A stretch of DNA of 64,000 nt from Hyphomicrobiales bacterium (lineage in GTDB: Bacteria; Pseudomonadota; Alphaproteobacteria; Rhizobiales; Rhizobiaceae): positions 1 through 64,000 of the forward strand of contig UCEY01000027.1 of the NCBI GenBank assembly GCA_900471605.1, read 5' to 3'. Shown in pieces: positions 54,891-64,000 of the stretch (within the stretch, counting starts at the first letter, position 1; the number at the start of each line of letters is the position of its first letter). The notes under the pieces were generated by a model that made no database searches, was not told the origin of the DNA, and saw nothing but the letters and a program-made list of their open reading frames with translations. Made by a program: the position numbers and the translations under genes.

Positions 54891-55366
54891 CGGCGTGCCT
54901 CCGCAACGATGTCGCTAAGACAGTGCTCATCGACGCGACCAAAAACTTCGCCATCGAGCATGGCGGCAGGCGCACAGGCGCAGAGCCCGAGACAGTAGAC
55001 CGCTTCCAGCGTCACCGCCCCGTCGAGCGTCGTCTGGTGGAAGTCGATACCCAGAAGCTCCCGGGCGCGATCCGCGATGCGGTCGCTGCCCATCGACTGG
55101 CAGGCTTCGGCACGACAGAGTTTCAGCACATGCCGGCCGGCCGGGTGGTCGCGGAATTCGTGGTAGAAGGTGACGACGCCATGCACTTCCGCGCGCGAGA
55201 GGTTGAGTTCGCTGGCGATGACCGGCTTCACCTCTTCCGGCACATAACCGAACTCCGCCTGGATCGCATGCAGGATCGGCAGCATCGGGCCTTCCAGATG
55301 CTTCAGATCCCTGATGATCTGAAGCGACCGCTCGGTGAATTCACCGGCGGAAATTCGCATATTCAT
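54887..55366 (-). CDS. fdsG: Formate dehydrogenase gamma subunit (NuoE-like)
   Basis: A 159-aa thioredoxin-fold [2Fe-2S] subunit, homologous to NuoE. The cluster ligands are visible as CRAEACQS (two cysteines five apart) and CLGLCACAP (two cysteines four apart). It forms the diaphorase module with FdsB. It is the first structural gene of the fdsG-fdsB-fdsA-fdhD-fdsD-OFA operon. The 184-bp space upstream holds the promoter and a palindrome near the lysR stop. ATG at 55366 has GGGAGG upstream. Confidence 0.93.
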   Translation of the reverse strand: MNMRISAGEFTERSLQIIRDLKHLEGPMLPILHAIQAEFGYVPEEVKPVIASELNLSRAEVHGVVTFYHEFRDHPAGRHVLKLCRAEACQSMGSDRIADRARELLGIDFHQTTLDGAVTLEAVYCLGLCACAPAAMLDGEVFGRVDEHCLSDIVAEARR

Positions 55367-55534
55367 ATGTCATAGCCTCCCGGCTGATCCGCTCCGGGGC
55401 CACCTGGCGTCGGCGCCAGATGCACATAGACGGATCAGAAAGCTGACGAAGTTGTCCGACAACCGTACTTCGCCTACTGGGAATGGAATGTCGCAACCGA
55501 TACCTCAACCGTCAATAAAGGAGATCGGTTACGC

Positions 55535-55551
55535 GATAGAAAAAAGCTATC
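55535..55551 (-). promoter_or_regulatory. Possible LysR-type operator upstream of the fds operon
   Basis: GATAG-N7-CTATC at 55535-55551 is a perfect interrupted palindrome with the T-N11-A spacing of LysR-family sites. It lies about 170 bp upstream of fdsG and overlaps the lysR stop codon. Binding by the adjacent regulator is inferred from position. Confidence 0.4.
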
Positions 55552-56443
55552 AAGCCATGGCGGCGGGAGTGAGGCTGCGGGCTTCGTGAAGCAGGGCGGA
55601 GACCAGCGGCGTGAAGGGTTCGCGGTGGGTGGCGACAAGCCCGACGATATGCGTGGCTTCCGGATCGACGATCGGGATAGTCCTGATTTCTTTTGCAAAC
55701 CCGAATGATCGCGCCACGTTGCGCGGCATGATGCTCGCCCAGCGCCCGGTCCCCACATGCGAGAGAAGAACCACCATCGAGTTCGATTCGAGCATCGGCT
55801 TCACCGTGACCCCCGCCTCCGCGAGGTGCTGGTTGATGATCCGGCGGTTCTGCATGTCGGGCGTCAATAGACAGAGCCTAAGATCGGCCATCTCCTTCCA
55901 GGTCACGCTGTCCCGGTCGGCATAGGGCGCCCCTTCGGCGGTCACCAGATTGTAACGCTCCGCATAGAGCGGCACGCTCGTCACCCGCCCCAGCGGCTCG
56001 TTGTCGAGATAGGTAATGCCCGCGTCGATCTCGAAATTGTCGAGCTGGGAAAGCACCTGCAGGGAATTGCGGGAAACGACAGAGAAGGTTACCTCCGGGT
56101 GCTTGGCCTGGAAGGGCTCTGTCAACCTGGGGATCATCGCCAGCGCCGTCGGGATCGACGCCAGCCTGATATGGCCGACAAGGCCCTTGCGGGCGGCGCG
56201 CATTTCCTCGCGCATCGTGCGGGCATCGCCGACGATGCGTTTTGCCCATTCCAGCACGCGCTGACCTTCCGGCGTCAGGCCCTGGTAGCGCGAGCCGCGC
56301 ACGACAAGCTGCACGCCGAGCTGCTCCTCGAGCTGTCGGATCGCGGCCGATAGCGAGGGTTGCGAAATGCCGCACTCCTCCGCCGCGCGGCCGAAATGGC
56401 CCTCGCGTGCAAGCGCAATGAAGAATTCCAGCTTGTCGATCAT
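55550..56443 (-). CDS. LysR-family transcriptional regulator, probable fds operon regulator
   Basis: A 297-aa LysR regulator. It has an N-terminal winged helix-turn-helix (MIDKLEFFIALAREGHFGRA, then ISQPSLSAAIRQLEEQLG), a linker helix and a C-terminal two-lobed periplasmic-binding-like effector domain (about 90-290). It is immediately upstream of, and codirectional with, the fds genes, as in fdsR-type arrangements in other proteobacteria. It probably responds to formate or a related metabolite, but the effector is not shown by sequence. ATG at 56443 has a perfect GGAGG. Confidence 0.88.
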   Translation of the reverse strand: MIDKLEFFIALAREGHFGRAAEECGISQPSLSAAIRQLEEQLGVQLVVRGSRYQGLTPEGQRVLEWAKRIVGDARTMREEMRAARKGLVGHIRLASIPTALAMIPRLTEPFQAKHPEVTFSVVSRNSLQVLSQLDNFEIDAGITYLDNEPLGRVTSVPLYAERYNLVTAEGAPYADRDSVTWKEMADLRLCLLTPDMQNRRIINQHLAEAGVTVKPMLESNSMVVLLSHVGTGRWASIMPRNVARSFGFAKEIRTIPIVDPEATHIVGLVATHREPFTPLVSALLHEARSLTPAAMA

Positions 56444-56541
56444 CGCGTTCCTCCGCCCCAAGGGCTAACAAGATGGCGCCATACATACAAGCCGGCATCC
56501 GGCCGCAAGGATGGCATCCGCCGACACGACGCCGCCCAAAG

Positions 56542-56566
56542 AAAAAGGCGGCCTTTCGGACCGCCT
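56542..56566 (-). terminator. Terminator of the atp operon
   Basis: AGGCGG (56546-56551) pairs with CCGCCT (56561-56566), with an inner CC/GG extension. On the minus strand it is followed by TTTTTC. It lies 28 bp after the atpC stop. Confidence 0.75.
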
Positions 56567-56593
56567 CGATCTTTTTCAGAGAATTCTGGAATA

Positions 56594-57000
56594 TCAGGCC
56601 GGAACAACGATACCGTTGAGGTGGGTCAATTCCGCCAGGAACTGTTCGAGCTTGGTCTTGTGTTCGTCGCTCTGCGCGTGGTTGATCTCGCCCTGCGTGG
56701 TTTCGATCCGCTTCTGCAGCGTCGCGTGGGTCAGCTCGCTGGCCGGAACCGCGGATTCGGCCAGCAGCGTGCAGCCGGTCGGCAGGATGTCGGCGAACCC
56801 GCCGAAAACGACGTATTTGTTGACTTCGCCAGAGGCGAGCTTCACCGAAACCACGCCCGGCTTGATTGTCGTCATCGTCGGCGCGTGATTGGCAAGCACC
56901 GTCATTTCGCCAAGCGTCGCCGGGATCACCACCTGGGTGACCTTTTCGGAAACGAGCAGGCGCTCGGGCGAAACCAGTTCAAAGTTGAAAGCGTCAGCCA

Positions 57001-57001
<1 letters not shown>
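56594..57001 (-). CDS. atpC: ATP synthase F1 epsilon subunit
   Basis: A 135-aa epsilon subunit of the central stalk, which couples rotation and can inhibit ATP hydrolysis. The N-terminal beta-sandwich is present (FNFELVSPERLLVSEKVTQV, PATLGEMTVLANHAPTMT and VFGGFADILPTGCTLLAE). A helical hairpin follows (about 90-130). It is the last gene of the atp operon. Its ATG overlaps the stop of an 80-aa ORF (TGATG) that separates it from atpD. A hairpin terminator follows. Confidence 0.95.
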
Positions 57002-58688
<1,687 letters not shown>

Positions 58689-58693
58689 TTACC

Positions 58694-59572
58694 TCAGAGC
58701 GCTTCCGCGCCCGAAATGATTTCGATGAGTTCCTTGGTGATCTGTGCCTGGCGCTGACGGTTGTAGGAGAGCGTCAGCTTGTTGATCATGTCACCGGCAT
58801 TGCGCGTCGCGTTGTCCATTGCGGACATCTGCGCGCCATAGAAGGAAGCGTTGTTTTCGAGCAGGGCCCGGAAGATCTGCACGGCGACGTTCTTCGGCAG
58901 CAGGTCTTCGAGGATTTCCTCTTCGCTCGGCTCGTATTCGTAGAGCGCCGAGGAGGCGGTTGCCGGCTCGGTGGTCTCGAACTTGGCCGGGATGATCTGC
59001 GAGGCGGTCGCCACCTGCGAGATCACCGACTGGAAGCGTGCAAAGAACAGCGTCGCGACATCGAATTCACCGGCATTGTAGAGCGCGAGCACCTTGTGTG
59101 CCACCTCGTCCGCCTGGGCAAAACCGAGCTGCTTGACTTCGCGGAACGTCACGTAGTCGACGATGTTCTCGCGGAACGAGCGGCGCAGGATGTCGTTGCC
59201 CTTGCGGCCGACGGTCAAGATCTTCACCGTCTTGCCCTGGGCAAGCAGCTTCAGCGCGTGATCGCGGGCAAGGCGGATGATCGAGGAGTTGAAGCCCCCG
59301 GCCAGACCGCGCTCGCCGGTCGCGACGATCAGGAGATGAACCTGGTCCTTGCCCGTGCCCGAAAGCAGGAGCGGCGCTTCGGCATTGCCGGCATTGGCGG
59401 CCGAAAGGCCGGCCAGCACCTTGGTCATACGTTCCGCGTAAGGACGGGCGGCCTCGGCCGCCTCCTGGGCACGGCGCAGCTTCGCCGCGGCGACCATTTT
59501 CATCGCCTTGGTGATCTTCTGCGTCGCCTTGACGGAGGCGATCCGGTTTTTCAGATCCTTAAGTGAAGGCAT
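58694..59572 (-). CDS. atpG: ATP synthase F1 gamma subunit
   Basis: A 292-aa rotor subunit of the central stalk. The N-terminal coiled coil ([20 protein letters not shown], then [12 protein letters not shown]) and the C-terminal helix ([40 protein letters not shown]) are both intact. A Rossmann-like middle domain ([19 protein letters not shown]) lies between them. It lies 42 bp after atpA on the same strand. Confidence 0.96.
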   Translation of the reverse strand: MPSLKDLKNRIASVKATQKITKAMKMVAAAKLRRAQEAAEAARPYAERMTKVLAGLSAANAGNAEAPLLLSGTGKDQVHLLIVATGERGLAGGFNSSIIRLARDHALKLLAQGKTVKILTVGRKGNDILRRSFRENIVDYVTFREVKQLGFAQADEVAHKVLALYNAGEFDVATLFFARFQSVISQVATASQIIPAKFETTEPATASSALYEYEPSEEEILEDLLPKNVAVQIFRALLENNASFYGAQMSAMDNATRNAGDMINKLTLSYNRQRQAQITKELIEIISGAEAL

Positions 59573-59614
59573 CCGTTATCGGTCCCCTGGGGGTTAGGTG
59601 GGCTTGATCCGTTC

Positions 59615-61144
59615 TCAGGCGAAAGACTTGGCGTAGCTGTCGAGAGCTGCCTTCAGCTTTGCGCGCGTGTCGTCGGAAAGCTGCTTCTCGCTACGGATCG
59701 TATCGAGGAGTGCCTTGCCTTCGGAACGGAGGTACGAGAGGAAGCCCTGCTCGAACTTGCCAACCTGGTTGACAGCGATCTTGTCGAGGTAGCCGTTGAC
59801 GCCGGCGAAGATCACGGCGACCTGCTCTTCCGTCTTCAGCGGCGAGAACTGCGGCTGCTTCAGGAGTTCAGTCAGGCGTGCGCCGCGGTTCAGGAGGCGC
59901 TGCGTCGAGGCGTCCAGGTCGGAACCGAACTGGGCGAAGGCGGCCATTTCGCGATACTGGGCGAGTTCGCCCTTGATCGAGCCGGCAACCTGCTTCATCG
60001 CCTTGATCTGCGCGGCAGAACCGACGCGGGAAACCGACAGACCGACGTTAACGGCCGGACGGATGCCCTGGTAGAAGAGGTCGGTTTCAAGGAAGATCTG
60101 GCCGTCGGTGATCGAGATCACGTTGGTCGGAATGAAGGCCGAAACGTCGTTACCCTGGGTTTCGATGACCGGCAGAGCCGTCAGCGAACCGTTGCCGCGC
60201 TCGTCGGAGAGCTTTGCAGCACGCTCCAGAAGGCGGGAATGCAGGTAGAAGACGTCGCCCGGATAGGCTTCGCGGCCCGGCGGACGGCGCAGCAGCAGCG
60301 ACATCTGGCGGTACGCGACAGCCTGCTTGGAAAGGTCGTCGTAACCGATCAGGGCGTGCTGGCCGTTGTCGCGGAAATACTCGCCCATGGCGCAGCCGGC
60401 GAACGGTGCGAGATACTGCATCGGAGCCGGGTCGGAGGCGGTCGCAGCAACGATGATCGAGTACTGCAGCGCGCCGCGCTCTTCGAGAACCTTCACGAAC
60501 TGGGCAACCGTCGAGCGCTTCTGGCCGATAGCGACGTAGACGCAGAACAGCTTTTCCGACTCGGGGCCATTGTCGTGAATGGCCTTCTGGTTGAGGATCG
60601 TGTCGAGAATGATCGCGGTCTTGCCGGTCTGGCGGTCGCCGATGACCAACTCGCGCTGGCCGCGGCCGACCGGGATGAGCGCGTCGATGGCCTTGAGGCC
60701 GGTCGACATCGGCTCATGAACCGACTTGCGCGGAATGATGCCCGGAGCCTTGACGTCGACGCGCGAACGGCGCGACGCATTGATCGGGCCCTTGCCGTCG
60801 ATCGGGTTGCCGAGCGCGTCGACGACGCGGCCGAGCAGTTCCGGACCGACCGGAACGTCGACGATGGCGCCGGTCCGCTTGACGGTGTCGCCTTCCTTGA
60901 TCTCGCGGTCGGAACCGAAGATGACGACGCCGACATTGTCGGCTTCGAGGTTGAGCGCCATACCACGGATGCCGCCCGGGAATTCGACCATTTCGCCGGC
61001 CTGGACGTTGTCCAGACCGTAGACGCGGGCAATGCCGTCGCCGACGGACAGAACCTGTCCGACTTCGGAAACCTCAGCCTCCTGGCCGAAGTTCTTGATC
61101 TGGTCTTTCAGAATTGCGGAAATTTCCGCGGCGCGGATATCCAT
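59615..61144 (-). CDS. atpA: ATP synthase F1 alpha subunit
   Basis: A 509-aa non-catalytic nucleotide-binding subunit. It has the P-loop GDRQTGKT at 169-176, an N-terminal delta-binding helix ([16 protein letters not shown]), the beta-barrel and the conserved arginine finger region [20 protein letters not shown]. Length is typical. Its ATG overlaps the atpH stop (TGATG). Confidence 0.97.
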   Translation of the reverse strand: MDIRAAEISAILKDQIKNFGQEAEVSEVGQVLSVGDGIARVYGLDNVQAGEMVEFPGGIRGMALNLEADNVGVVIFGSDREIKEGDTVKRTGAIVDVPVGPELLGRVVDALGNPIDGKGPINASRRSRVDVKAPGIIPRKSVHEPMSTGLKAIDALIPVGRGQRELVIGDRQTGKTAIILDTILNQKAIHDNGPESEKLFCVYVAIGQKRSTVAQFVKVLEERGALQYSIIVAATASDPAPMQYLAPFAGCAMGEYFRDNGQHALIGYDDLSKQAVAYRQMSLLLRRPPGREAYPGDVFYLHSRLLERAAKLSDERGNGSLTALPVIETQGNDVSAFIPTNVISITDGQIFLETDLFYQGIRPAVNVGLSVSRVGSAAQIKAMKQVAGSIKGELAQYREMAAFAQFGSDLDASTQRLLNRGARLTELLKQPQFSPLKTEEQVAVIFAGVNGYLDKIAVNQVGKFEQGFLSYLRSEGKALLDTIRSEKQLSDDTRAKLKAALDSYAKSFA

Positions 61145-61710
61145 CAGCCAACCTCTTTCAGTGCAAGCTTAAGGGTGGAAAGTTTGGTGCGAAGGGAGGT
61201 GTCGATCTGACGAGAACCGACCTTGACGATCAGGCCGCCGAGGATCGACGGATCGATCGTCACGACGATTGCGACGTCCTTGCCGGTTACGCCCTTCAGC
61301 GCCGACTTGAGTTCGTTTTCCTGCGCCTGGGAAAGCGCATGCGCCGAGGTGACCTCGGCAGTGATTTCACCGCGATGCTCTGCGGCGATCTGGCGGAAGG
61401 CGCGGATCATCCCGGGCATCGCAAACAGGCGACGATTGCCGGCGACGACCTTCAGGAAATTGGCCACGAGACCGGAAATGCCAGCCTTCTCGGCAACGGC
61501 GATTACGGCCTTCTGCTGGTCCTCGGCGGAAAACACCGGGCTTGCGACCAGGCGTCGCAGGTCTTCGCTCTCATCCAGCAGCGCCTGAAAACGATCAAGA
61601 TCGGCACCGACCTTGTCGACCGAACCGGTCTCGAGAGACAGTTCGAAAAGCGAGGAAGCGTAACGCTCCGCTACACCGGAAATAAGCTGGGACGTGTCAG
61701 CCACGGGCAC
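61144..61710 (-). CDS. atpH: ATP synthase F1 delta subunit
   Basis: A 188-aa peripheral-stalk subunit (OSCP) that joins F1 to the b subunits. The N-terminal six-helix domain ([20 protein letters not shown]) and the C-terminal [24 protein letters not shown] signature are clear. The start is a GTG at 61710 with AGGG at five-base spacing, and a second GTG two codons later is possible. It is the first gene of the F1 operon. F0 genes (atpI, B, E, F) are not nearby, as in other rhizobia. Confidence 0.94.
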   Translation of the reverse strand: MPVADTSQLISGVAERYASSLFELSLETGSVDKVGADLDRFQALLDESEDLRRLVASPVFSAEDQQKAVIAVAEKAGISGLVANFLKVVAGNRRLFAMPGMIRAFRQIAAEHRGEITAEVTSAHALSQAQENELKSALKGVTGKDVAIVVTIDPSILGGLIVKVGSRQIDTSLRTKLSTLKLALKEVG

Positions 61711-61797
61711 AGTTTCCCTGTATTGCCATCCAAGCGCCAGACCCTGCGGGAGAGGTGAAGCAAGAGCTTGAAATCGTTTGATTTTTTCTCAGAACCT

Positions 61798-61864
61798 GTA
61801 GGGCTGGCGCCCTACCCTTTCCGACTTTCGCGGTCCGTCTAGCATAGGCTGTAAGGACTCGCAA
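61798..61864 (-). promoter_or_regulatory. Possible atp operon promoter and leader hairpin
   Basis: On the minus strand TTGCGA (61864-61859) and CTAGAC (61842-61837) are 16 bp apart, about 130 bp upstream of atpH. A perfect seven-base hairpin GTAGGGC/GCCCTAC with a four-base loop (61798-61815) would lie in the leader. Both are by inspection, and the hairpin lacks a T run in the direction of transcription. Confidence 0.3.
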
Positions 61865-61971
61865 CACGCCTGATAACGGAAAAAGCCGGACGCGCAAGGG
61901 CTGAGAGCGATTTTATACCGGAAGCGGAAGGATTTTCGGCCGGCTGAGGCTTCGACTTTCGAACAGACGCG

Positions 61972-62355
61972 TCAGATATAGCCGAAGACATAGGCGAGCG
62001 GCCCGCCGGCCAGCACAACCTGAAGTAAGGAAATCGCGATATTTCTGGCCGTGAAGCCGCGATCGAGAGCGCAGGACAGCAACCGTCCGAGAGCGGCAAA
62101 TCCGAGCGCGATCCCGAGCGTCATGTAGATCCAGTCCTGGGCGAGCATGATCGCCGCCAGACCGAAGCCGAGATGATGGGCGCCACTCGAACGGACCGCG
62201 GCATAACCTTCCGGACGGACCTCGCCGATCTGGAACGCCGCCAGGCGCAGAACGGTCGCAGGAAACAGGAAAACGAGAAGGCCGAGTGCCGCGGTTGCCG
62301 CCGCGCAGACGAAAGCCACCTGCTCGCCGAGTTCAGTGGGAAAATAGAGTTCCAT
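61972..62355 (-). CDS. Small four-helix membrane protein, DUF4345-like
   Basis: A 127-aa protein with four hydrophobic segments (about 12-37, 58-77, 79-97 and 106-126). The pattern (AVRSSGAHHLGFGLA, then LGFAALGRLLSCALDRGF) resembles DUF4345 proteins, which have no established function. The family call is tentative. It lies between priA and atpH on the same strand, about 260 bp before the atp operon start and separated from priA by about 70 bp. The start ATG is unambiguous within the open frame. Confidence 0.6.
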   Translation of the reverse strand: MELYFPTELGEQVAFVCAAATAALGLLVFLFPATVLRLAAFQIGEVRPEGYAAVRSSGAHHLGFGLAAIMLAQDWIYMTLGIALGFAALGRLLSCALDRGFTARNIAISLLQVVLAGGPLAYVFGYI

Positions 62356-62423
62356 CGCGGCCTCGCATCATTCGAATCGCCAGATTCTAGCGCAACCGGT
62401 AAACAAGTCGCAAAGAACCGCGG

Positions 62424-64000
62424 TCAAAGAAAACTCTGCGGATCGATATCGAGCTGGATCTGCACCGAGCCGCGTTGTTTCGGGCCGTTTTCCAGCATCG
62501 CCCGCAGAAACGCCTGCATGTCGGAATTGCGCCGGCCATGCACCAGCAGCCGGAAGCGATGGCGGCCGCGCACAAGCGCCAACGGTGCTTCCGCTGGCCC
62601 CAGCACAGAAATGCCGGTGACTTTCGGCGCCGCGGCCCTGAGGCCCCGCGCATGGGTTTCCGCATCCGCCCGGGTATCCGCCGAGACGATCAGAGAGGCC
62701 AGCCGGCCGAAAGGCGGCAGGATCGCCTTTTCGCGCTCGGCGATCTCGCGCTCGTAGAAGGCACCTGCGTCGCCGGAGACGATCGCCTGCATCACCGGAT
62801 GCTGCGGCTGGAAGGTCTGCAGCAGGCCGTGGCTCTTGAGGCCGGTTCGCCCGGCGCGGCCCGTCACCTGGGAGAGAAGCTGAAACGTGCGCTCAGCGGC
62901 GCGCGGATCGCCGTTGGACAGGCCGAGATCGGAATCGACGATACCGACCAGCGTCATCAGCGGGAAGTTATGTCCCTTGGCAACGAGCTGGGTACCGATG
63001 ACGATATCCGCCTCTCCCTTGGCGATTGCCTCCAGTTCCAGCCGCATGCGCTTGACGCCGCCGAGCAGGTCCGACGACATGACGATCGTCCGAGCATCCG
63101 GAAAATGCTTTTCGACTTCCTCCGCGATCCGCTCGACACCGGGGCCGCAGGCGACCAGATGGTCGAACGTGCCGCATTCCGGGCAGGCTTCCGGGGTCCG
63201 CTCGGAATAGCCGCATTGATGGCACTGGATCTGGCTCTTGAAACGGTGCTCCACCAGCCAGCTCGAACATTGCGGGCACTGGAACCGGTGGCCGCAGACG
63301 CGGCAGAGCGTCAGCGGCGCATAACCGCGGCGATTGAGGAACAGCAGCGACTGCTCCCTGCGCTCGATCGTCCTGCCGATCGCCCTGAGAAGCACCGGCG
63401 ACAGGAAGCCGCCGCGCTCCGGCGGATGGCGGCGCATGTCGATCAGGTGCAGGTCCGGCAGCGCCGCATCGCCGAAACGGGTCGGCAGGTGCACGGTGTT
63501 GTAACGTCCCGCAAGCCCGTTCACCTGGCTTTCGACGGAGGGCGTCGCAGACACCAGCACGATCGGGAAATCGCCGATCCGGGCCCGCACCACCGCCATG
63601 TCGCGGGCATTGTAGAAGACCCGGTCCTCCTGCTTGTAGGCAGGGTCGTGCTCTTCGTCGACGATGATCAGGCCGAGATCCTCGAAGGGCAGGAAAAGTG
63701 CCGACCGGGCACCTGCCACCACCTTCACCTCGCCGGTCACCACGCCGCGCCAGACCTTTTCGCGCATGCGGGGGGCGAGATCCGAATGCCATTCGCCGGG
63801 CTTGGCGCCGAACCGCTCCTGGAAACGTTCGAGGAAGCTCGAGGTCAGCGCGATTTCCGGCAGCAGGATCAGCACCTGTTTGCCGCGCCTGAGCGTTTCG
63901 GCGATCGCCTCGAAATAGACTTCCGTCTTGCCCGAACCCGTGACCCCGTCGATCAGCGAGGTGGAGAACCCGCCTGCCCGGATCGATTCCAGGATTTCCA
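62424..64000 (-). CDS. priA: Primosomal protein N' (PriA helicase), C-terminal part (cut by window edge)
   Basis: The frame is open to the window edge, giving about 525 residues of PriA, the 3'-5' helicase that reloads the replisome at stalled forks. Walker A GVTGSGKTE lies within the first 30 visible residues, then the DEEH box (IVDEEHDPAYKQEDR) and the SATPS helicase motif. The zinc-binding insertion has paired cysteines (CRVCGHRFQCPQCSSW, CHQCGYS, ACPECGTF). GTQLVAKGHNFP and QVTGRAGR helicase motifs and the C-terminal domain complete it. The DNA-binding N-terminal domain lies outside the window. The stop is at 62424. Confidence 0.95.
   Translation of the reverse strand, partial: EILESIRAGGFSTSLIDGVTGSGKTEVYFEAIAETLRRGKQVLILLPEIALTSSFLERFQERFGAKPGEWHSDLAPRMREKVWRGVVTGEVKVVAGARSALFLPFEDLGLIIVDEEHDPAYKQEDRVFYNARDMAVVRARIGDFPIVLVSATPSVESQVNGLAGRYNTVHLPTRFGDAALPDLHLIDMRRHPPERGGFLSPVLLRAIGRTIERREQSLLFLNRRGYAPLTLCRVCGHRFQCPQCSSWLVEHRFKSQIQCHQCGYSERTPEACPECGTFDHLVACGPGVERIAEEVEKHFPDARTIVMSSDLLGGVKRMRLELEAIAKGEADIVIGTQLVAKGHNFPLMTLVGIVDSDLGLSNGDPRAAERTFQLLSQVTGRAGRTGLKSHGLLQTFQPQHPVMQAIVSGDAGAFYEREIAEREKAILPPFGRLASLIVSADTRADAETHARGLRAAAPKVTGISVLGPAEAPLALVRGRHRFRLLVHGRRNSDMQAFLRAMLENGPKQRGSVQIQLDIDPQSFL

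Overview
The window is a high-GC alphaproteobacterial chromosome segment, almost certainly from the Rhizobiaceae (Rhizobium, Agrobacterium or Sinorhizobium relatives). The basis is gene content and order: the aerobic cobaltochelatase pair cobS-cobT, C4-pathway 5-aminolevulinate synthase (hemA), an atpHAGDC operon without F0 genes, the aroK-aroB / xerD-accA block, an fds-type NAD-linked formate dehydrogenase, and large palindromic intergenic repeats of the RIME kind known from rhizobia. I see no prophage, integrase, insertion sequence, CRISPR array or resistance island. Most of the window is core chromosome.

Layout. 0-4 kb: 5' end of a methyltransferase diverging from gloB, a cupin, then three reverse genes (YhhN, DMT exporter, DUF3108). 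4-6 kb: rpmB with a clear promoter, then a YhhQ/VUT queuosine-precursor transporter preceded by a preQ1-I-like pseudoknot that overlaps its start codon, and a pentapeptide-repeat protein. 6-12 kb: a phytase-like exported protein, cobT, cobS, a J-domain protein, bolA and a sterol-desaturase-family membrane enzyme. 12-18.7 kb: a CBS/CorC-HlyC protein lacking its usual DUF21 membrane domain, aroB and aroK in one overlapping operon, diverging from a 52-aa membrane protein, xerD, accA, an L,D-transpeptidase lipoprotein and tusA. 18.7-25.6 kb: a palindromic repeat, a COG0523 (CobW-like) metallochaperone GTPase, a D,D-carboxypeptidase, a lower-GC autotransporter, an M20 amidohydrolase and tRNA-Arg(CCU). 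25.6-35 kb: DUF2937, an FAD monooxygenase, dxr, an AT-richer PAP2 protein, hemA with an FNR/FixK-type box, and a coxS-coxL-coxM-type molybdenum hydroxylase operon (form II motif).

35-46 kb: a glycine-zipper lipoprotein, tamA-tamB, arginase, and a soluble double-PAS chemoreceptor coupled to cheW. 46-56.5 kb: an aldo/keto reductase, then a formate module on the reverse strand (lysR, fdsG, fdsB, fdsA, fdhD, fdsD, OFA-family transporter) containing two near-identical palindromic repeats. 56.5-64 kb: the F1 ATPase operon atpH-A-G-D-[80-aa zinc-ribbon ORF]-C, a small membrane protein and the C-terminal part of priA.

How the parts work together: the formate genes form one import, oxidation and maturation unit. 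FdsGBAD oxidises formate with NAD+, FdhD sulfurates the molybdenum cofactor, and the OFA carrier moves formate or oxalate. hemA and cobST feed tetrapyrrole synthesis. tamAB would support outer-membrane protein export, possibly including the autotransporter. Points most worth a second look are the riboswitch-like pseudoknot at 4648-4677, the small ORF wedged between atpD and atpC, the repeats inside the fds operon, the DUF21-less CorC protein and the PAP2 protein without its motif-2 histidine.
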